Positions 14,672 to 20,520 of a stretch of DNA of 20,520 nucleotides are shown here, piece by piece. The notes beneath the pieces were generated by a model. It saw nothing but the letters and a program-made list of their open reading frames with translations, had not been told where the DNA came from and did not search any database. The DNA lies in assembly GCA_964420325.1 (NCBI GenBank), contig CAYQSU010000064.1:1-20520 (forward strand), read 5' to 3'. The stretch comes from CAYQSU01 sp964420325 (lineage in GTDB: Bacteria > Pseudomonadota > Alphaproteobacteria > Rhodospirillales > Defluviicoccaceae). Position 1 is the first letter of the stretch, and each line of letters opens with the position of its first letter. The position numbers and the translations under genes were made by a program.

Positions 14672-15238
14672 TTAGATAGAAACTGTGAGCGAATGTCGGT
14701 CTCGGCCAATGCGGGCCGCGGCATCGAGGACGAAGCGGCCGCCGACGCTGTGGCCGATGAGCGCCGCCGGTGTCGTCGGCGGCAGGCCCTGGTGGTCGAG
14801 GACGGCAGCCAGCGAGTCGAGAACGAAGGTGTCGACGTCATAGACGACGCCGGAGGGCCGCCTGGCGACGGCGGCGACGAAGCCCTGGCGTGCCAGGTAT
14901 TCGGCGAAGTCCGTGTAATGGGCCATGCTGAACCCGTTGCCGTTGACGATGAGGGCGACCGGGCGCTGCTGCCTCGACCACGTCTGCTCGACGTGGATGC
15001 GGATCCCCGCGGAGAAATCCTCGGTGCCGCTCGGCGGATCCAGATCGTACGTGAGGATGGGCGGCGGCAGGAACACGGTCGAGACGCAGGGATCCGGCGG
15101 CGGCATCAGGTCCGGATGCAGCTGGGCGACCTGGGCGGAGACGGGCGCGGCCGTGCCGGCGGCGAGGACGACGGCGAGCAGGGCGGCGGTGAACGCCAGC
15201 CGTCCGGCGTGGCGGCGGTTGAGGGTGCGGTGGGTCAT
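14672..15238 (-). pseudogene. 5' fragment of split secreted alpha/beta-hydrolase
   Basis: Residues 1-36 form a clear Sec signal peptide: a basic start, the hydrophobic LAFTAALLAVVLAAGTAA, and an APVSAQ cleavage region. The mature part shows the hydrolase core with VALIVNGNGFSMAHYTDFAE (94-113) and the nucleophile elbow GHSVGG (S164). Native sequence ends at Arg176. The next 12 residues, IGRDRHSLTVSI, and the TAA stop come from the inserted element and represent the recombinase's own tail. Acid and His of the triad lie in the other fragment, so this exported 188-residue product should be inactive. Restored, the protein would be 542 residues. The fold suits a polyesterase or chlorophyllase-like esterase; the substrate is unknown. 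Confidence 0.9.
14694..14735. other. Right attachment junction of the serine-recombinase element
   Basis: The element half-site TGTCGGTCTCGG (14694-14705) is the exact reverse complement of 9849-9860. The core TGCGGGCC (14710-14717) matches 9831-9838. Host half-site bases 14718-14735 mirror the left host arm at 12 of 18 positions, including GGACGA (14728-14733). The predicted central dinucleotide is CC at 14716-14717. Confidence 0.85.
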
Positions 15239-15403
15239 TGATCCAGCTCCTCCGGTGCGGAGCGCAGGCGCCGCCGGCGACGCCGGCCTCGCATGCGACT
15301 GATTCTTCCTCGCACGTTAGCGCCGGCACCGGAGCCAGTCTGTGAACGCCTTCACTCTCCGCGACGGGAGGGGCGACGCCGCCTTCGCCGGTCCTGCCGC
15401 CGG

Positions 15404-16708
15404 CTACCAGTAGCGCATGGCGTTCCGGAAGATCGCGGCCAGGTCGTCCCGGCCGACCGTCTTCGGGGCCATCACCAGGAGCCGCTGCTGGGCATACGCA
15501 CCGTCAACCAGGGCCGGGATGTCCCGTTCGCCGTAGCCGATCTCGGCGAGCCCGTTGGGCAGCTCGGTCTCCCGCATCATCGCCGCCAGCCGCCCGGCGA
15601 GGAGGGCGCCGGCGTCCTCCGGGCCGGCCCCCGCGACATCGGCGCCGAGCGCCTCGGCCACCTCGAGGTGGCGCGCCGGACAGGCGTCGGCGGTGAAGCG
15701 GAACGCGGCGGGAGCGTTGATGACGACGGCGAGCCCGTGCGGCACCATCGGCTCCTCGCTCTCGTAGCCCCTGGCGCGGAAGCTGTGGTTGAGGCCGGCG
15801 ACGGCATACGACATGGCGTGCGGGATGTGGACACCGGCGTTGCCGAAGGCGAGGCCGGCGAGGGTCGCGGCGAACATCATCGCGTGCCGCGCCTCGTGGT
15901 CGTCGGCATTCCGCACCGCCCGCACGAGGTAGCGGCCGCCGAGCCGGATCGCCTGCATGCTGCCGATGTCGCTGTACGGGTTGGCGCCCTGATAGGGCGG
16001 CCGGGCGGCAGGCGACGGCGGCCGCGGGCGGCTGGTGTAGGGCCGCGCCGTATAGGACTCGATGGCGTGGGTGAAGACGTCGAAGCCGGTGGCCGCGACC
16101 ACGCCGGCGGGCAGGGTGTGGGTCGTCGTCGGGTCGACGACCGCCAGCGACGGCTTGATCCACTTCGAGGAGATGGCGGTCTTGACGTGGGACTGGGCGA
16201 AGTCGAAGGCGGCGACGGGGGTGGTCTCGCTGCCGGTGCCGGACGTCGTCGGGCAGGCGATGTGCGGCTTCAAAGGACCGGGGACCGGCTTGGCCCGGCC
16301 GAGCGGCGCGTTCACATAGGCGACGAGGTCGTCCGGGTAGGTGGACAGGAGGTTGGCGATCTTCGCGGTGTCTATCACCGAGCCGCCGCCCAGAGAGATG
16401 AAGCCATCGAAGTTGCCATCGCGGGCGAACACCGCCGCCTCCGAGAACGACCGGTCGGTCGGCTCGATGCGGGTGCCGTCATAGGCGACGGCGTCGATGC
16501 CGGCGGCGGCGAGCGACTGTTTCGCCACCGATGCCGGCTCCGTCTCGGCCACCTTGGCGTCGATGAACAGGGCGACGCGGCGCATGCCGAGGCTCTGCGC
16601 GTCCTCGCCGAGCTCACCGAGGCAGCCCTCGCCGAACTTGATCGCCTGGGGGCTCACGGTGAACGCGATCTCGCCTTCGGCAACCGGAGCGTAATAGCTG
16701 GCCTGCAC
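15404..16708 (-). CDS. Hydroxyacid-oxoacid transhydrogenase (ADHFE1-like iron-containing alcohol dehydrogenase)
   Basis: The closest family is HOT/ADHFE1, which oxidises 4-hydroxybutyrate (or similar hydroxyacids) while reducing 2-oxoglutarate to D-2-hydroxyglutarate without free cofactor exchange. Diagnostic segments are SLGGGSVIDTAK (105-116), PTTSGTGSETT (153-163), IKPSLAVVDPT (184-194), GFDVFTHAIESYT (208-220), the family insert RPPYQGANPYSDI (236-248), FGNAGVHIPHAMSY (288-301) and VPHGL. The metal ligands D210, H214, H297 and the VPHG His are present. The GTG at 16708 is chosen because GGAGGG lies 7-8 nt upstream; an upstream in-frame start at 16759 has no such signal. It is divergent from the pnt operon across 185 bp. 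Confidence 0.88.
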   Translation of the reverse strand: MQASYYAPVAEGEIAFTVSPQAIKFGEGCLGELGEDAQSLGMRRVALFIDAKVAETEPASVAKQSLAAAGIDAVAYDGTRIEPTDRSFSEAAVFARDGNFDGFISLGGGSVIDTAKIANLLSTYPDDLVAYVNAPLGRAKPVPGPLKPHIACPTTSGTGSETTPVAAFDFAQSHVKTAISSKWIKPSLAVVDPTTTHTLPAGVVAATGFDVFTHAIESYTARPYTSRPRPPSPAARPPYQGANPYSDIGSMQAIRLGGRYLVRAVRNADDHEARHAMMFAATLAGLAFGNAGVHIPHAMSYAVAGLNHSFRARGYESEEPMVPHGLAVVINAPAAFRFTADACPARHLEVAEALGADVAGAGPEDAGALLAGRLAAMMRETELPNGLAEIGYGERDIPALVDGAYAQQRLLVMAPKTVGRDDLAAIFRNAMRYW

Positions 16709-16822
16709 GGCTTGTCCCTCCCTCGTTTGCTTTTTCTCCGGGCCGAATTCTCGAAGCAACGCCGGCCCCAGGTCAAAGCAAATCGCGTCGGCCGGCAGGC
16801 GCCTTTTTTGAGGATGGCCCCC

Positions 16823-16851
16823 TTGTGCATCCGGGCCGGACCGTGCATAAA
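16823..16851 (+). promoter_or_regulatory. Candidate sigma-70 type promoter of the pnt operon
   Basis: TTGTGC (16823-16828) and CATAAA (16846-16851) are separated by exactly 17 bp and lie 43 bp upstream of the pntAA ATG. Both depart from consensus by two or more bases, and alphaproteobacterial promoters are often weakly conserved. This is a plausible guess only. Confidence 0.35.
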
Positions 16852-16893
16852 CGCGCCGAACTCACCCAAGGGAGAGGTCGGGGGACGGCAATC

Positions 16894-18045
16894 ATGAAGA
16901 TCGCGATACCCAAGGAGCGCATGCCGGGCGAGACCCGGGTTGCCGGTTCGCCGGACATGGTCAAGAAGTTCGTCGGCTTCGGCTTCGACGTCGTCGTCGA
17001 AAAGGGGGCCGGGGCCGCCGCCGCGATGACCGATGCCGACTTCCGCGACGCCGGTGCAGCCATTGCCGGCGACGAGGCGGAGGCGCTGAAGGACGCCGAC
17101 GCCGTCTTCAAGATCCAGCGGCCGATCCTCGACGGCAAGCACAGCGAGCTCGCCCTGATGAAGCCGGGAGCGGTCCTCGTCGGACACCTCACCGCGCTCA
17201 CCCACCGCGAGGACGTCGAGGCTTACGCCAAGGCCGGGCTCGTGGCGTTCGCGATGGAGCTGATGCCGCGGATCTCGCGGGCGCAGTCGATGGATATCCT
17301 GTCGAGCCAGAGCAACCTCGCCGGCTACAAGGCGGTGATCGACGCGGCCGCCGAGTTCCACAGCGCCATGCCGATGATGATGACGGCCGGCGGAACGGTG
17401 CCGCCGGCCAAGGTGTTCGTGATGGGCGTCGGCGTCGCCGGGCTCCAGGCCATCGCCACGGCGAAGCGGCTGGGCGCGGTGGTCACGGCCACGGACGTCC
17501 GTTCCGCCACCAAGGAGCAGGTAGAGAGCCTCGGCGGCAAGTTCGTGATGGTCGACGAGCAGGCGATGAAGGAGGCCGAGACCACCGGCGGCTACGCCAA
17601 GGAGATGTCCGAGGACTTCAAGAAGAAGCAGGCGGCGCTGGTCGCCGAGCACATCAAGAAGCAGGACATCGTCATCACCACGGCGCTGATCCCGGGCAGG
17701 CCGGCACCGGTGCTGATCACCGAGGACATGGTCAAGACGATGAAGCCCGGCTCGGTGATCGTCGATCTCGCGGTCGAGGCCGGCGGCAACTGCCCGTTGT
17801 CCGAGCCCGGCAAGGTCGTCGTCAAGCACGGCGTCAAGCTGGTCGGCCATACCAACTATCCGGGCCGGCTGGCGCGCGACGCGAGTTCGCTGTTCGCAAG
17901 GAACCTTCTCAACTTCTTGAGTCCCCACGTCGACAAAGAGAACAAAGCCTTCAAGTTCAAATGGGAGGACGAAACCATCAAGGGGACGCTGCTGACCCGC
18001 GACGGCAAGGTGGTGAACCCGCTCTTGACAGGGGAGGGGAAGTGA
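16894..18045 (+). CDS. pntAA: NAD(P) transhydrogenase alpha subunit part 1 (domain I)
   Basis: This is the soluble NAD(H)-binding domain of the proton-translocating transhydrogenase, which couples hydride transfer from NADH to NADP+ to proton entry. The N-terminus MKIAIPKERMPGETRVAGSP is characteristic, followed by RAQSMDILSSQSNLAGYKAV (about 129-148) and the Rossmann motif GVGVAGLQAIATAKRLGA near 180-197. VIVDLAVEAGGNCPLSEPGK follows near 288-307. The ATG at 16894 is chosen over an upstream in-frame start at 16825 because conserved sequence begins there and GGGGA precedes it. The protein has 383 residues and ends before any membrane helix, as in organisms with a three-gene split. The next gene begins 3 bp after its stop. 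Confidence 0.97.
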   Translation: MKIAIPKERMPGETRVAGSPDMVKKFVGFGFDVVVEKGAGAAAAMTDADFRDAGAAIAGDEAEALKDADAVFKIQRPILDGKHSELALMKPGAVLVGHLTALTHREDVEAYAKAGLVAFAMELMPRISRAQSMDILSSQSNLAGYKAVIDAAAEFHSAMPMMMTAGGTVPPAKVFVMGVGVAGLQAIATAKRLGAVVTATDVRSATKEQVESLGGKFVMVDEQAMKEAETTGGYAKEMSEDFKKKQAALVAEHIKKQDIVITTALIPGRPAPVLITEDMVKTMKPGSVIVDLAVEAGGNCPLSEPGKVVVKHGVKLVGHTNYPGRLARDASSLFARNLLNFLSPHVDKENKAFKFKWEDETIKGTLLTRDGKVVNPLLTGEGK

Positions 18046-18048
18046 CCC

Positions 18049-18459
18049 ATGGACCCGGCAACCCTCGTTGAAAAGGCTGGCCAGCTCGCCGATCAGGCGC
18101 GCGCGCTGGCCGACCACGCCGACCGCTTCGCCACCGAGACGACGCAGCTGGTGATGGCGGCCGAGGCCGCCGTCGGCGGCGACTTCCTGGCGCTGTTCAC
18201 CATATTCGCGCTGGCGGTGTTCGTCGGCTTCTACGTGGTGTGGAGCGTGACGCCGGCCCTGCACTCGCCGTTGATGAGCGTCACCAACGCCATCTCCTCG
18301 GTGATCATCGTCGGCGGCCTCATCGCGGCGGGCCCGGCGCAGGTGGACTTCTCGAGCGTGATGGGCTTCCTCGCGGTGACGCTCGCATCGGTGAACATCT
18401 TCGGCGGCTTCATCGTCACGCAGCGGATGCTGGCGATGTTCAAGAAGAAGAAGAAGTAG
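18049..18459 (+). CDS. pntAB: NAD(P) transhydrogenase alpha subunit part 2 (membrane domain)
   Basis: This small integral membrane subunit provides part of the proton channel (domain II). After an amphipathic N-terminal region of about 42 residues, three hydrophobic helices are visible: FLALFTIFALAVFVGFYVVW, ISSVIIVGGLIAAG and FLAVTLASVNIFGGFIV. It ends in a lysine run (MFKKKKK) suited to the cytoplasmic side. The segment VTPALHSPLMSVTNAISSVI is the conserved family core. GGGGAGGGG, about 10 nt before the ATG, also lies at the end of pntAA, so translation is probably coupled. At 136 residues it is a usual size, the N-terminus being slightly extended compared with shorter homologues of about 100. 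Confidence 0.96.
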   Translation: MDPATLVEKAGQLADQARALADHADRFATETTQLVMAAEAAVGGDFLALFTIFALAVFVGFYVVWSVTPALHSPLMSVTNAISSVIIVGGLIAAGPAQVDFSSVMGFLAVTLASVNIFGGFIVTQRMLAMFKKKKK

Positions 18460-18471
18460 GGAGGTCGGACG

Positions 18472-19860
18472 ATGGCTGACTGGGTTGGTTTCGCCTACCT
18501 GATCGCCGCGGTGCTGTTCATCCTGGCGCTGCGAGGGCTCAGCAATCCGGAGATGGCCCGTCAAGGCAACATCTTCGGCATCGCCGGCATGGCGATCGCG
18601 GTCATCACGACGTTGCTGCATCCGGACGTCGTCTCCTACGGCATCATCATTCCGGGCATCCTGATCGGCGGCAGCATCGGCACCGTGATCGCGCTGCGCA
18701 TCCAGATGACCGCCCTGCCGCAGCTGGTCGCCGCTTTCCACAGCCTGGTCGGCATGGCCGCCGTGCTGGTGGCGACGGCGGCGCTCTACCATCCGGAGGC
18801 CTACGGCATCGGCACGGCCGGCAACATCCATGGCGCCAGCCTGATCGAGATGGCGCTGGGGACGGCGATCGGCGCCATCACCTTCTCGGGGTCGGTGATC
18901 GCCTTCCTGAAGCTGCAGGGACTGATGAGCGGCAACCCGATCGTCTTCCCCATGCAGCACCCGCTCAACGCGGCGATCGGCATCGCCATCTTCGTGCTGA
19001 TCGTCTGGTTCTCCTCGGCCGAGTCCTACACCGCCTACTGGCTCCTGGTCCTCCTCGCCTTCGCCATCGGCTTCCTGCTCATCATCCCGATCGGCGGCGC
19101 CGACATGCCGGTGGTGGTCTCGATGCTGAACTCGTACTCGGGATGGGCGGCCTGCGGCATCGGCTTCACCTTGCAGAACCCCGCGCTCGTCATCACCGGC
19201 GCGCTCGTCGGATCGTCCGGCGCCATCCTCAGCTACATCATGTGCAAGGGCATGAACCGGTCGATCTTCAACGTGCTCCTGGGCGGCTTCGGCGGCGAGG
19301 GCGTGGCGGCGGCGGCCGGCGCCGTCGGCGACCGATCGGTCAAGGCCGGCAGCGCCGAGGATGCGGCCTTCATCATGAAGAACGCGTCCAAGGTGATCGT
19401 CGTTCCCGGCTACGGCATGGCGGTGGCCCAGGCCCAGCACGCGGTGCGCGAGATGGCCGACAAGCTCAAGGCCGAAGGCGTCGAGGTCAAGTACGCGATC
19501 CACCCTGTGGCAGGGCGGATGCCGGGCCACATGAACGTGCTGCTCGCCGAGGCCAACGTGCCCTACGACGAGGTCTTCGAGCTGGAGGACGTCAACTCCG
19601 AGTTCAGCCGCGCCGACGTGGCCTTCGTGATCGGGGCCAACGACGTGACCAACCCCTCGGCCAAGACCGACCCCAAGTCGCCCATCGCCGGCATGCCCAT
19701 CCTCGATGTCGAGAAGGCCAAGACGGTCCTGTTCATCAAGCGATCGATGGGCGCGGGCTACGCCGGGGTCGAGAACCCGCTTTTCTTCATGGACCAGACC
19801 ATGATGCTGCTGGGCGACGCCAAGAAGGTGACTGAGGACATCGTGAAGGCGATGGACTGA
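18472..19860 (+). CDS. pntB: NAD(P) transhydrogenase beta subunit
   Basis: This subunit contains the rest of the membrane domain and the NADP(H)-binding domain III. Multiple hydrophobic helices span residues 1-270 or so, with the conserved segment PQLVAAFHSLVGMAAV (near 83-98). Domain III shows VIVVPGYGMAVAQAQHAV (about 309-326), HPVAGRMPGHMNVLLAEANV (344-363), VIGANDVTNPSAK and the ending FIKRSMGAGYAGVENPLFF. GGAGG lies 8 nt before the ATG, and the gene starts 12 bp after pntAB. At 462 residues it is complete. The three genes form one operon; the product should supply NADPH at the expense of the proton gradient. Confidence 0.97.
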   Translation: MADWVGFAYLIAAVLFILALRGLSNPEMARQGNIFGIAGMAIAVITTLLHPDVVSYGIIIPGILIGGSIGTVIALRIQMTALPQLVAAFHSLVGMAAVLVATAALYHPEAYGIGTAGNIHGASLIEMALGTAIGAITFSGSVIAFLKLQGLMSGNPIVFPMQHPLNAAIGIAIFVLIVWFSSAESYTAYWLLVLLAFAIGFLLIIPIGGADMPVVVSMLNSYSGWAACGIGFTLQNPALVITGALVGSSGAILSYIMCKGMNRSIFNVLLGGFGGEGVAAAAGAVGDRSVKAGSAEDAAFIMKNASKVIVVPGYGMAVAQAQHAVREMADKLKAEGVEVKYAIHPVAGRMPGHMNVLLAEANVPYDEVFELEDVNSEFSRADVAFVIGANDVTNPSAKTDPKSPIAGMPILDVEKAKTVLFIKRSMGAGYAGVENPLFFMDQTMMLLGDAKKVTEDIVKAMD

Positions 19861-19927
19861 CAGGCCGGCCCAAAGGCGAAGCCCTCGCCGGCGGGCTGAA
19901 GCACTCGGTTTCCGGAGGCCGGTCCCG

Positions 19928-19952
19928 AGCGCCCTCTGGACTCTGGGGCGCT
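19928..19952. terminator. Weak hairpin downstream of pntB
   Basis: AGCGCCC (19928-19934) and GGGCGCT (19946-19952) form a 7-bp stem with an 11-base loop, 67 bp after the pntB stop. Only two T residues follow, so intrinsic termination is uncertain, though position suits the end of the operon. Confidence 0.3.
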
Positions 19953-19985
19953 TGGTGCCCCTGTCGCCGGCGCAGGGAGCGCTGA

Positions 19986-20450
19986 GGGCGTCTGGCGCAC
20001 GAGCCTTCGTCTTCGGCCGCCCGCCCTTCGCGCCGCTGCGGCGGCCCGGGCCTCGCGAAGCTGTCCGGCCAACGATGGCTTGCCGGACGGCCCACCGCTG
20101 CTCACGCGGATCGGGACACGGCCTGGAACGCGCGTGCAAGCGCCAGCGCCGCGCCTGCAGACGTCTGTGCAGACGGGCGACCAGTTGCGCCGTGCGTTCT
20201 GCCCATCGCCGCGCGGGCGGCCGGCAGCCCGATCGGCGGCTCGGGCTGCGGCGACGACCAGAACAGCCTCGCGCTGGCCGGGCGCGACGGCGTGCGCCTG
20301 AAACCGATCTCGATCCCGCCGGACTTCGACGCCGAGCCGGTGGAGCCCGTCGACCCAGCATACCGGCGCGCGCTGTTCGACCTCGGCGTCGAGGCCGGGC
20401 TGGCCGGCGACCCCGGGCTCGACCGGCCGCTCCCCTTCGTCTCTCGTTGA
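19986..20450 (+). other. Possible decayed coding region near window end
   Basis: From 19861 to the window end no convincing intact gene is seen. One plus-strand frame is open from 19986 to the TGA at 20448-20450 but has no plausible start. Its second half reads like protein (for example GRDGVRLKPISIPPDFDAEP and DPAYRRALFDLGVEAG, roughly 20277-20402). After the stop, a different frame (from 20446) stays open to the window edge as VDALRDAGDPGLTNGRPVSH, so a frameshifted remnant is possible. The ending vaguely recalls patatin-like or similar hydrolases, which is not strong enough to name it. The opposite strand is open too, as expected from high GC. Confidence 0.25.
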
Positions 20451-20520
20451 CGCGCTGCGCGACGCGGGCGATCCGGGCCTGACGAATGGACGCCCCGTCT
20501 CCCACCTCATCGCCCTCGAC

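Larger units (their letters stand above)
9837..14717. mobile_element. Integrated serine-recombinase element, about 4.9 kb
   Basis: The boundaries come from the 8-bp core shared by 9831-9838 and 14710-14717. One core copy plus the intervening DNA is 4,879 bp. Removing it joins the two hydrolase halves in the same reading frame (codons GCC CGC on both sides). All recognised element genes read on the minus strand: recombinase, two orphan genes, antitoxin, toxin and a GIY-YIG-like protein. No conjugation or phage structural genes are present, so it is a small integrative element or cassette that would need help to move between cells. Base composition falls clearly in 13400-14670 compared with the GC-rich flanks, consistent with foreign origin. 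Confidence 0.9.

Noticed and set aside
16654..20505. 1,283-codon minus-strand open frame
   Set aside because: It lies opposite the well-defined pntAA, pntAB and pntB genes; the translation is a repetitive His/Asp/Arg-rich shadow with no domain.

Overview
This window comes from a high-GC bacterium, most likely an alphaproteobacterium. That is inferred from the GC-rich codon use, the transhydrogenase split into pntAA, pntAB and pntB, and the style of the ABC1 kinase, M3 peptidase and cyclopropane synthase genes. No rRNA, tRNA or CRISPR array was recognised, so nothing here gives a firm taxonomic anchor.

Layout. Positions 1-6139 hold ordinary chromosomal genes: a truncated acyl-CoA synthetase (-), an M3 oligoendopeptidase (+), an ABC1/UbiB-like kinase (+) and a cyclopropane-fatty-acyl-phospholipid synthase (-). 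Positions 6216-8689 are an accessory block. It is bounded by two copies of a 19-bp direct repeat and carries an overlapping gene pair: an AAA_21/OLD-like ATPase and a small TOPRIM-like protein. This pair has the architecture of a two-gene anti-phage or nuclease module.

From 8731 to 15238 lies a secreted alpha/beta-hydrolase gene (-) that has been cut in two by a 4,879-bp element. The element carries a large serine recombinase, two unrecognised small genes, a Gp49/RelE-type toxin with a HigA-type antitoxin, a large structured inverted repeat, an AT-richer unexplained stretch, and an HTH plus GIY-YIG-like protein. The two gene halves share the 8-bp core TGCGGGCC. Joining them at that core restores one 542-codon hydrolase in frame. 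Joining the element ends rebuilds a 46-bp dyad typical of a serine-integrase attP. The core lies inside the recombinase reading frame, so integration exchanges C-terminal tails: the integrated recombinase is fused in frame to the last 366 residues of the hydrolase, and the hydrolase 5' fragment ends with the recombinase's own 12-residue tail.

Positions 15404-19860 return to core metabolism: a hydroxyacid-oxoacid transhydrogenase (-), divergent from the proton-translocating NAD(P) transhydrogenase operon pntAA-pntAB-pntB (+). The last 660 bp hold no convincing intact gene, only a possible decayed reading frame.

The most interesting features are the recombinase element, whose excision would restore the hydrolase and change the recombinase itself, and the repeat-flanked ATPase/TOPRIM pair directly beside it. 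Together they make this locus look like an integration hot spot.
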